NCBI GenBank assembly: GCA_964580255.1
Contig: CAZOJX010000075.1
Span: 1-8,997, forward strand
Direction: 5' to 3'
DNA from: HGM12587 sp964580255
GTDB taxonomy: Bacteria; Bacillota; Clostridia; Lachnospirales; Lachnospiraceae
Length of the DNA: 8,997 nucleotides
This document shows, piece after piece, positions 1 through 5,888 of this stretch. Each line of letters starts with the position of its first letter. Position 1 is the first letter of the stretch. The translations under genes were made by a program, and so were the position numbers. The notes under the pieces are model-generated. The model was not told the origin of the DNA. It made no database searches and saw only the letters and a list, made by a program, of their open reading frames with translations.

Positions 1-307
1 CGATTCCCTGCTTTTTCAGGTTTTCAATAACCTTTACTTCTGTTGCGATAGAAGCATGGTCTGTTCCCGGCTGCCATAATGCATTGTAACCCTGCATTCT
101 CTTATAACGGATCAGGATATCCTGCATGGTGTTATCCAATGCATGTCCCATATGAAGCTGTCCTGTAATGTTTGGCGGCGGCATCACGATGGTAAATGGT
201 TTTTTGCTGCGGTCAACTTCTGCGTGGAAGTAACCGTTGTCTTCCCATTTTTTATAGAGACGTTCTTCAATTCCCTTTGGATCATAGGTTTTTGCTAATT
301 CTTTCAT
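1..307 (-). CDS. valS: Valyl-tRNA synthetase, N-terminal fragment (3' part lies outside the window)
   Basis: Charges tRNA-Val with valine in the cytoplasm (class I aminoacyl-tRNA synthetase). Only the first 102 codons are present. Translating the minus strand from the ATG at 305-307 gives a start MKELAKTYDPKGIEERLYKKW, which is the usual ValS N-terminus. The nucleotide-binding signature follows at about residues 46-60 as PPPNITGQLHMGHAL, where HMGH is the class I HIGH motif. PGTDHASIATE follows at about residues 82-92. The PPPN(V/I)TG and PGTDHA blocks separate ValS from IleS and LeuS. A ribosome binding site, AGAGGA, lies about 10 nt upstream, within the 32-nt gap to the murA stop. The gap is too short for a T-box leader, so this copy is probably co-transcribed with murA. 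The catalytic KMSKS, editing and C-terminal domains are beyond the left edge. Confidence 0.95.
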   Translation of the reverse strand, partial: MKELAKTYDPKGIEERLYKKWEDNGYFHAEVDRSKKPFTIVMPPPNITGQLHMGHALDNTMQDILIRYKRMQGYNALWQPGTDHASIATEVKVIENLKKQGI

Positions 308-339
308 GTCTTTTCGTTCCTCTGTTTTCTATAGATTCC

Positions 340-1632
340 TTAACCTTCACGGTATTTAAAAAGCTGAAGCTCTTTTTCTGACTGCACACGTTCCATCTTT
401 GCGCCCAGTCCCTGGAGCTTTTCTTCAAATCTTTCATATCCACGCTGTACATAATGGATATCGTCTACGACGGTAATTCCTTCTGCAGCAAGTCCTGCAA
501 TAACCAGGGCTGCACCAGCTCTTAAATCCGGAGCACTGACTCTGGCACCGGTCAGTCGGTCTGCACCAGCTACAATGGCTCTGTTTCCTTCTACCTTTAC
601 ATTGGCACCCATTCTTGCAAGCTCGTCAACATATTTGAAACGGTTTTCAAAAATGCTTTCGGTAATGATACTCGTTCCGCTTGCCAGGGCAAGGGTTGCT
701 GCGATCTGTGGCTGCATGTCTGTCGGAAAGCCCGGATACGGCGCCGTCTTCACACGGGTCGCTCTCAAAGGCTTGCGTCCGATCACCCGGATTGCATCGT
801 CATATTCCTCTACGATACATCCCATTTCCATCAATTTGGCACTGGCACCTTCCATATGCTTTGGAATGATGTTTTTCACCAGCACGTCTCCGCAGGTTGC
901 GGCTGCTGCAAACATAAAGGTTCCTGCCTCGATCTGATCAGGAATGATGGAATATTCTGTCCGGTGAAGGCTTTTCACGCCTTTAATTCGGATCACATCT
1001 GTTCCTGCACCCTTGATGTTGGCTCCCATGCTGTTCAGGAAGTTCGCCACATCGACCACATGAGGTTCCTTTGCAACATTTTCAATGACCGTATTTCCTT
1101 CTGCCATCGCTGCTGCCATCATGATGTTGATGGTCGCACCGACACTTTCCATATCCAGATAAATGTGTGCTCCGTGGAGACAATCTGCTTTTGCATGGAT
1201 AAATCCATGTTCAATGTCTACCTTTGCACCCAATGCTTCAAAGCCCTTAATGTGCTGATCGATCGGTCTGCTTCCGATGTTGCAGCCCCCCGGAAGGGGT
1301 ACGGAAGCTTCTTTATATTTTCCAAGCAGTGCACCCAATAAATAGTAAGATGCACGGATCTTTTTGATAAATTCATAATCGACACTGTGAGCGCCGATTT
1401 TTCCGCCGTTGATTCTGGCCGTATGTCTGTCCACACGAATCACACTGGCGCCAATTTCCTCCATCGCCTCTAATAAAACGTTGATGTCCCGGACGTCCGG
1501 AAGATTGTCTATGATTACAGTTTCATCCGTCATAATGGCTGCTGCGATGATCGCCAGCGCTGCATTTTTTGCACCACCGATCTCTACTTCACCAACCAGC
1601 GGAATCCCACCTTTGATAACATATTGTTCCAC
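340..1632 (-). CDS. murA: UDP-N-acetylglucosamine 1-carboxyvinyltransferase (MurA2/MurZ type)
   Basis: Catalyses the first committed step of peptidoglycan synthesis: transfer of enolpyruvate from phosphoenolpyruvate to UDP-GlcNAc, in the cytoplasm. The 430-aa length is normal and the EPSP-synthase-like fold spans the whole protein. Key residues fall at almost E. coli numbering: K22-N23 in GGAKNAAL, the catalytic cysteine C117 in PGGCNIGSRPIDQH (the fosfomycin target; E. coli Cys115), D305 in GFPTDMQPQ, R371 in PDLRAG and R397 in VQRGYE. The segment IRASYYLLGALLGK followed by GFEALGA resembles the second Firmicute paralogue (MurZ/MurA2) more than MurA1, so a second murA copy elsewhere is likely (inference). 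The start is GTG at 1630-1632, supported by AAGAGGTAG about 6 nt upstream; no other start is suitably placed. The gene heads a unit with valS. Fosfomycin sensitivity is expected because Cys117 is present. Confidence 0.97.
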   Translation of the reverse strand: MEQYVIKGGIPLVGEVEIGGAKNAALAIIAAAIMTDETVIIDNLPDVRDINVLLEAMEEIGASVIRVDRHTARINGGKIGAHSVDYEFIKKIRASYYLLGALLGKYKEASVPLPGGCNIGSRPIDQHIKGFEALGAKVDIEHGFIHAKADCLHGAHIYLDMESVGATINIMMAAAMAEGNTVIENVAKEPHVVDVANFLNSMGANIKGAGTDVIRIKGVKSLHRTEYSIIPDQIEAGTFMFAAAATCGDVLVKNIIPKHMEGASAKLMEMGCIVEEYDDAIRVIGRKPLRATRVKTAPYPGFPTDMQPQIAATLALASGTSIITESIFENRFKYVDELARMGANVKVEGNRAIVAGADRLTGARVSAPDLRAGAALVIAGLAAEGITVVDDIHYVQRGYERFEEKLQGLGAKMERVQSEKELQLFKYREG

Positions 1633-1684
1633 GATTCTACCTCTTAAACCTGTTCAAGGGCACAAGCCCACCTATACATAATCT

Positions 1685-1712
1685 ATTATAGCATAAAAGC
1701 ACTAAAAAGCAA
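1685..1712 (-). promoter_or_regulatory. Promoter of murA-valS (extended -10)
   Basis: On the minus strand a perfect TATAAT (1685-1690) is preceded by TGC, giving the extended -10 TGCTATAAT. A weak -35, TTGCTT (1707-1712), lies 16 nt upstream. The predicted transcript starts near 1678, about 45 nt before the GTG of murA. The leader holds only a 4-bp hairpin (GGGC/GCCC, 1658-1669). Assigned by consensus match and position between the upstream terminator and murA. Confidence 0.75.
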
Positions 1713-1718
1713 CCAGGG

Positions 1719-1756
1719 CAAAATAAAAAAACAGTCTCCCCCAAGAGAGACTGTTT
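1719..1756 (-). terminator. Rho-independent terminator of the ppaC - flavin reductase - M23 operon
   Basis: In the minus-strand RNA a perfect 10-bp stem, AAACAGTCTC (1747-1756) pairing with GAGACTGTTT (1729-1738), has an 8-nt loop. It is followed by a long U-tract, TTTTTTATTTT. It begins 11 nt after the stop codon of the M23 peptidase gene and lies upstream of the murA promoter, so it insulates the two units. The plus-strand tail is weaker. Confidence 0.93.
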
Positions 1757-1767
1757 ATACATTTTTA

Positions 1768-3309
1768 CTAAAAATAATTATAAGGATTTACCGCCACTCC
1801 ATTGACACGAAGTTCAAAGTGCAGATGCGGTCCGGTGCTTCGTCCGGTATTTCCGCTGAGTGCGATCTTCTGTCCCTGTTTTACGGTCTGTCCCGGTGAT
1901 ACCAGAATCTTGCTCAAATGACCGTATCGGGTCTGGTTGCCGTCCGGATGATTGATGTAGACAACGTAACCATAGCCGCTCTGCCAGCCGGCAACGGAAA
2001 CCGTTCCGCCGGAAGATGCCCAGACAGCTGTACCTGTCGGTGTTGCCCAGTCGATGGCACGATGATTTGTGCTGGCTCCCTTGGTCGGTGCCTTTCGGTA
2101 ACCGAATCCGGAAGTCTGACGTCCGCCGGACAACGGCTTGATGTAGGTCGGCGGTGTCTGAGTACCTACCTCCACGATCTTCGCTACCGGTTCCTGCAGT
2201 ACGATCTCATCGATCATTTCTCTGCTTTCTTCCACACCGTTCCGTTTTGTGATCATTGCCGTCACTTCATGATAACCTGCCTGTTCTTCCTGAAGAACTA
2301 CGCTTTTGGTCGTATACCAGTTATCATTGTAGACATATTCCACTTCCGCAAAATAGGATTCCTCATAAGTAGACTGTTCCATAGTCTGTATGGTCAGCTC
2401 CGGCTGAGGCACCGTAATAATGATCTCATCACCGATCTGCAGCATGGTCTTTTCTGACAAACCGCTGTTCAATGCCAGTACATCTTTAACATAAAGGCCA
2501 TGACCGTTGGCAATGGTTGACAATGTGTCTCCGGACTGTACCACATAGATTTCATTTTTTTCACTTTCTTTTGTAATCTGCTCGGCCGCTTCTTCTGCAG
2601 TCGTTACCAGGGAAGCAGAAACATAGGCTTCTGAAATCTCCACCTTTTCCCCAAAGGCCATACCTTTCAGTCCGTCTGCGTCTTCCTCCACCGGATCGAT
2701 CTCTGTCTCCGGAGCATTTAACGGAATTTCAGACACCCGGACACCCACCGTTTCAATATCCTGCAGCACAATGTGAGAGGAGATCAGCTCTGCCGTATAC
2801 ATATTGATCTCACGTTCATCGTCCGCAATGATATTTACCTGAAAAAGATTTTCCGGGTCATATTTTTCTTTCGCCAGCTCCAGCGTCATATAAACATCTT
2901 CAATGGTATCCAAATATACCGTATAGGTACCGATTTTCATCAGGTAGGCTCTCTGAATGTCTACCGAGGCATTTTTTAAGTGATTATATAAAATATCGTA
3001 AAGCTCTTCCTCCGACATGGATTGGGAAATCAGCCCTTCTACCGGTGTATAATAACAGTCCACCTCGGCGAGGATCATCTGCTTTTGCTCCTGTGCCAGC
3101 TGAAGTCTGGCTTCCAGAAGAAGGGACTCCACATTGGCCGGATCTTTGATAGATCCAATATACTCTCCGTCCAGATAAATGTCCGAGAAGCTGTTTGCAA
3201 ATCCAAACTGCTCGCCGATAAACGGGGTTTCCAGCATCATGCAAAAACATGTCAGAAATGCCGCAATCACGAAATTAAGTTTTGCTCTTTTTGTTCTTAG
3301 AATTTTCAT
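1768..3309 (-). CDS. Secreted LysM-G5-M23 metallopeptidase (peptidoglycan endopeptidase)
   Basis: Predicted exported zinc endopeptidase that cleaves peptide cross-links in peptidoglycan. Domains in order: a basic N-terminus and hydrophobic signal or anchor segment (about residues 8-26); an uncharacterised extracytoplasmic region (about 40-240) with clustered acidic residues near 200-225; LysM (about 254-299, starting YVVQSGDTLSTIA); G5 (about 302-383); and peptidase M23 (about 390-513). The catalytic set is complete by LytM comparison: zinc ligands H416, D420 (NHRAIDW) and H497 (HLHFEL), with H464 (YGHLS) and H495. The ATG at 3307-3309 lies inside the 3' end of the flavin reductase gene. An in-frame stop 18 nt upstream excludes any earlier start. 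The ribosome binding site is poor (GAAGAAGA), which suggests translational coupling to the upstream gene. A family name beyond M23 is not justified. Confidence 0.93.
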   Translation of the reverse strand: MKILRTKRAKLNFVIAAFLTCFCMMLETPFIGEQFGFANSFSDIYLDGEYIGSIKDPANVESLLLEARLQLAQEQKQMILAEVDCYYTPVEGLISQSMSEEELYDILYNHLKNASVDIQRAYLMKIGTYTVYLDTIEDVYMTLELAKEKYDPENLFQVNIIADDEREINMYTAELISSHIVLQDIETVGVRVSEIPLNAPETEIDPVEEDADGLKGMAFGEKVEISEAYVSASLVTTAEEAAEQITKESEKNEIYVVQSGDTLSTIANGHGLYVKDVLALNSGLSEKTMLQIGDEIIITVPQPELTIQTMEQSTYEESYFAEVEYVYNDNWYTTKSVVLQEEQAGYHEVTAMITKRNGVEESREMIDEIVLQEPVAKIVEVGTQTPPTYIKPLSGGRQTSGFGYRKAPTKGASTNHRAIDWATPTGTAVWASSGGTVSVAGWQSGYGYVVYINHPDGNQTRYGHLSKILVSPGQTVKQGQKIALSGNTGRSTGPHLHFELRVNGVAVNPYNYF

Positions 3310-3877
3310 TGTTCTTCTTCTTTTTTACACTGTATCCAAAGGTTCCCAGCATTTCGCCCAAACCGTAATACTCCCCATGAGAATAAGCAAGCAGTCCCGC
3401 TTTTCCCAACTCAAACTTCTGTGCCTCATTCATGTAAGCATCGTCTACATGAACCGCCACAACTTCGGCCAAAAACATATGATGTGAGCCAAGCTCTTTG
3501 ACTTCTGTGACCTTACATTCAATGTTGACCGGAGACTCTCCGATCATCGGAGCCGATACTACCGATGCCGCTTCCTTTGTCAGCTTCATTTCTGCAAATT
3601 TGTCTACGTCCCGTCCGGAACGGACACCGCAAAAATCCGTTGCATACGCCAGATCCTCTGTCGTAAGATTGATCACAAATTCTCCGGTCTTACGGATCAT
3701 CTGATAAGAATGCCGCTCCGGTCTTACGGATATGTAAGCCATAGGCGGATTGGTGCAAACCGTTCCTGTCCACGCTACGGTAATGATATTACTGCTGCCG
3801 TCTTCATCAGCACAGCTGACCATCACTGCCGGAAGTGGATAGATCATATTTCCCGGTTTCCATTGTATTTTTGCCAT
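3275..3877 (-). CDS. Flavin reductase-like FMN-binding split-barrel protein
   Basis: Cytoplasmic flavoprotein of the flavin reductase-like domain family, which binds FMN and often reduces flavin with NAD(P)H. The substrate cannot be told from sequence. The domain covers about residues 8-175 of 200. Family-typical blocks are VMVSCADEDGSSNIITVAW (about 18-36), TNPPMAYISVRP (42-53), GEFVINL (65-71) and FLAEVVAVHVD (135-145). The last ~17 residues form an unusual tail, almost all Lys/Asn/Ser, encoded across and just upstream of the M23 gene start. The ATG at 3875-3877 is preceded by a good ribosome binding site (AAAGGTGA, about 7 nt). It follows ppaC after 18 nt and overlaps the M23 gene by 35 nt, so it is the middle gene of one transcript. 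No functional link to its neighbours is evident. Confidence 0.9.
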   Translation of the reverse strand: MAKIQWKPGNMIYPLPAVMVSCADEDGSSNIITVAWTGTVCTNPPMAYISVRPERHSYQMIRKTGEFVINLTTEDLAYATDFCGVRSGRDVDKFAEMKLTKEAASVVSAPMIGESPVNIECKVTEVKELGSHHMFLAEVVAVHVDDAYMNEAQKFELGKAGLLAYSHGEYYGLGEMLGTFGYSVKKKKNNENSKNKKSKT

Positions 3878-3895
3878 TCGGTTATCACCTTTCTT

Positions 3896-5557
3896 TTACT
3901 GCTGAAGGGATCCTACGATTGCAGGAATCACCTGTTTCTTTCGGGACACCACATTTCTTAAAATGCAGCTGTTTTCATCCCTGATGTCTTCTGTTCTGAT
4001 CAAAAATGCTTCCTCGATCATCTGCTTTGCTTTCTTTCCGAAAAACAAAAGCTCTGTCGTTTCCTTCATGATGTCTGTCAGCATAAAGAAGATCGCATCA
4101 ACTCCTATATCCGCATTTTTCATGTACGGAAGAAGTTTTTCCTTGATTTCCAGAAGTTCTTCATCATTCATGGAGTTGATCTGGCCTACACCAAAGGTCA
4201 GTTCACCTACATGGAACTTTTTAAAATCCTGATAAAAGATCTCATCTGCGGTTTTGCTTCCCAGATCACTGCCTGCCGCAAACATTTCCTTTGCATAGCT
4301 TTCCATATGGATTCCGGCGATCTGTGCCAGCCGTTCTGCCGCTGCCCGATCTGCTGCGGTACAGGTTGGAGAACGGAACATTAAAGTGTCTGAAAGGATC
4401 GCAGAGCATAAAAGTCCGGCGATCTTTTCTGTAATCTCCACACCATTTTCCCGGTAAATCCGTTCCAGGATCGTTGCTGTACAGCCTACCGGCTCATTTC
4501 TGAAAAATACCGGTCCCATGGTTTCCAAAGAAGCCAGTCTGTGATGATCGATAATCTCCAGAATATCCGCAAATTCGATTCCGTCAACTGCCTGAGATTC
4601 CTCGTTATGATCCACCAGGATCACCTGTTTCTTTTTCGCATTGATCAAGTTACGTCTGGAGATCATGCCTATGTAGTTATCGTCCTTGTCCAATACCGGG
4701 AAGTCTCGATAACGCTTTTTACCCATGATATCCTTAATGTCTTCTGTTCGATCCTTAATGTTAAAGGTCACCAGACCTTCCGATTTCATAAAATAGGAGA
4801 TCGGCATACTCTGGTTCAGAAGTCGTGCTACCGTAAAGGTATCATACGGTGTGCAGATCACGCGGCAGCCATGTTCCTCTGCCAGCTTTCTGATGGTCAG
4901 GGATACTTTAGAATCCATGGACACAATAAGCACCCCTGCATTCATTTCAATGGCACACAGCTGGGATTCGTAACGATTTCCCAAAACAACCATATCCCCT
5001 TCGTGAATATGTTCCTCCAAAACGTCCGGATTGGCCGTAGCGATCACAACCTCGCCCCGGTCAAAGCAGCCTTCGGAAGATCCCACGATCATTTCACCGT
5101 CCAGGGTATCCAAAATATTTTCATAGGAGGATCCCGCTGTAGACAGCATTTTATTATCATAAACGTCCATATAAGCTGTCGCAATATCAGAGATCGTGAT
5201 CAGCCCTTTTAATTTCTTTTCTTCAGTGATCGGCAGGGTTACAACCCCCAGATCCCGCATCATCTGCCAGGCACGTTTTAAGGACATGCTTCCCGGAACC
5301 CCTTTGGTCTCCCGGATCTCCATATCCCGCACCTGCGTCATTACATGGGCAATATACTGCGGTGCATCTGTCTGAAATTTCTTTAATACAAATTCTGTTT
5401 CCGGATTCATGGCACCGGCTCTTCCGGCAATGTAGTGCTGCTCTCCGCCGCTTAAAATATTTTTTAAGTTCGCATAAGCAATCGCCGAACAGATCGAGTC
5501 TGTGTCAGGGTTTCTATGTCCAACCACATATACTGGTCTCTTTTTATCAATACTCAT
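3896..5557 (-). CDS. ppaC: Manganese-dependent inorganic pyrophosphatase with regulatory CBS and DRTGG domains
   Basis: Family II pyrophosphatase (DHH superfamily) hydrolysing pyrophosphate to two phosphates in the cytoplasm, pulling biosynthetic reactions forward. Numbering from the chosen start gives 553 aa. The DHH domain opens with GHRNPDTDS (H14, D18, D20 as metal ligands). CBS1 follows at about 70-135, a DRTGG-like region at about 140-250 and CBS2 at about 255-307. The DHH domain then resumes with LVDHNE (D316), IIDHH (337-339) and SDT (D390). The C-terminal DHHA2 domain ends in the substrate-binding SRKKQ (538-542). Short PpaC enzymes lack the inserted CBS/DRTGG module. In clostridial CBS-PPases it mediates adenine-nucleotide control and binding of diadenosine polyphosphates (established for the family, not tested here). 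An upstream in-frame ATG at 5581 would add 8 residues but has no ribosome binding site; the ATG at 5557 follows GGGGGGAAGGAT. First gene of a three-gene operon. Confidence 0.94.
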   Translation of the reverse strand: MSIDKKRPVYVVGHRNPDTDSICSAIAYANLKNILSGGEQHYIAGRAGAMNPETEFVLKKFQTDAPQYIAHVMTQVRDMEIRETKGVPGSMSLKRAWQMMRDLGVVTLPITEEKKLKGLITISDIATAYMDVYDNKMLSTAGSSYENILDTLDGEMIVGSSEGCFDRGEVVIATANPDVLEEHIHEGDMVVLGNRYESQLCAIEMNAGVLIVSMDSKVSLTIRKLAEEHGCRVICTPYDTFTVARLLNQSMPISYFMKSEGLVTFNIKDRTEDIKDIMGKKRYRDFPVLDKDDNYIGMISRRNLINAKKKQVILVDHNEESQAVDGIEFADILEIIDHHRLASLETMGPVFFRNEPVGCTATILERIYRENGVEITEKIAGLLCSAILSDTLMFRSPTCTAADRAAAERLAQIAGIHMESYAKEMFAAGSDLGSKTADEIFYQDFKKFHVGELTFGVGQINSMNDEELLEIKEKLLPYMKNADIGVDAIFFMLTDIMKETTELLFFGKKAKQMIEEAFLIRTEDIRDENSCILRNVVSRKKQVIPAIVGSLQQ

Positions 5558-5605
5558 ATCCTTCCCCCCGTTTCTACACATTATTTTTCATTGTAACATT
5601 TTCTT

Positions 5606-5688
5606 AATATATTATCAACCACAGGATCTTGTGGTTGTTTTGTGCATTTCTTACTAAGGATTTTATTTTTTCAAATACTTTTTGTACA
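5606..5688 (-). promoter_or_regulatory. Putative ppaC promoter and leader hairpin
   Basis: The best minus-strand promoter candidate is TGTACA (5683-5688), 17 nt, TAAAAT (5660-5665), which is a modest match. Downstream in the same strand lies a perfect 8-bp inverted repeat, CAACCACA (5616-5623) with TGTGGTTG (5630-5637), around a 6-nt loop, abutting the AT-rich GATAATATATT. The repeat could be an operator or a leader hairpin about 60-80 nt before the start codon. The minus strand lacks a U-tract after it, so it is not a terminator for that direction. The promoter assignment is tentative. Confidence 0.35.
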
Positions 5689-5690
5689 CT

Positions 5691-5744
5691 TTTACAATAT
5701 GTTCATTGTTTATTCATAATTTGTTCATATTTCAGTCCTATACT
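5691..5744 (+). promoter_or_regulatory. Pho-box-like tandem repeats with a TATACT -10 box (plus-strand promoter)
   Basis: Four hexamers repeat with an exact 11-nt period: TTTACA (5691), TTCATT (5702), TTCATA (5713) and TTCATA (5724). The last ends 9 nt before TATACT (5739-5744), and no recognisable -35 exists at 16-18 nt. Bacillus PhoP activates promoters through tandem TT(A/C/T)A(A/C/T)A repeats with about 5-nt spacers located roughly -60 to -20. With a start near 5751 the repeats fall at about -60 to -22. An activator-dependent Pho-type promoter is inferred; the same array also sits just upstream of the putative ppaC -35 on the other strand. Confidence 0.5.
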
Positions 5745-5750
5745 AAAACC

Positions 5751-5876
5751 ATAGCAAAGAAAGAGTATTAGATAAGTTTTTTCATAATAGCCTCGGTGTC
5801 CGAAAGGATACCGGGGCACTCCTCATTTATTGGGAAATTCCAAAAATAAGACCGCCGGCATCGGCGGTCTTTCGTC
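5751..5876 (+). ncRNA. Candidate small regulatory RNA, possibly phosphate-regulated
   Basis: The predicted transcript of the plus-strand promoter above contains no ATG before 5913 and no ribosome binding site. It can form a 12-bp stem (5790-5801 with 5806-5817) closed by the GNRA tetraloop GAAA (5802-5805). Two of its pairs (G5798-U5809, U5793-G5814) are wobbles in plus-strand RNA but would be A/C mismatches in minus-strand RNA, which favours a plus-strand RNA. A segment CACUCCUCAU (5817-5826) follows; its CUCCUC could pair with Shine-Dalgarno sequences. A weak hairpin (5830-5843) and a 10-bp GC-rich stem (5848-5857 with 5862-5871, loop GCAU) come next. The plus-strand tail is only UCUUUCG, so termination in this direction is plausible but not strong. 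It matches no RNA family I recognise. Confidence 0.45.
5838..5871 (-). terminator. Terminator of the membrane protein gene (possibly bidirectional)
   Basis: A perfect 10-bp stem, AAGACCGCCG (5848-5857) with CGGCGGTCTT (5862-5871), has a 4-nt loop. In minus-strand RNA it is followed by UUAUUUUUGG, a good U-tract. It begins 17 nt after the stop codon of the gene ending at 5889. In plus orientation it could end the candidate small RNA, with a poorer tail. Confidence 0.9.
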
Positions 5877-5888
5877 CATTTTAAAGCA

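Noticed and set aside
856..1341. 161-codon plus-strand frame opposite murA
   Set aside because: Antisense to a fully supported murA; no ribosome binding site and a His/Cys/Phe-rich product typical of shadow frames.
1658..1669. GGGC/GCCC hairpin in the murA leader
   Set aside because: Only 4 bp with no flanking structure; not evidence for a riboswitch or attenuator.
5557..5581. Upstream ATG extending PpaC by 8 residues
   Set aside because: It lacks a ribosome binding site, and the extra codons include the purine-rich ribosome binding site of the ATG at 5557.
5796..5849. A 17-codon GTG-initiated frame in the candidate small RNA
   Set aside because: No ribosome binding site precedes it and its start is buried in the tetraloop stem, so the transcript is better read as non-coding.
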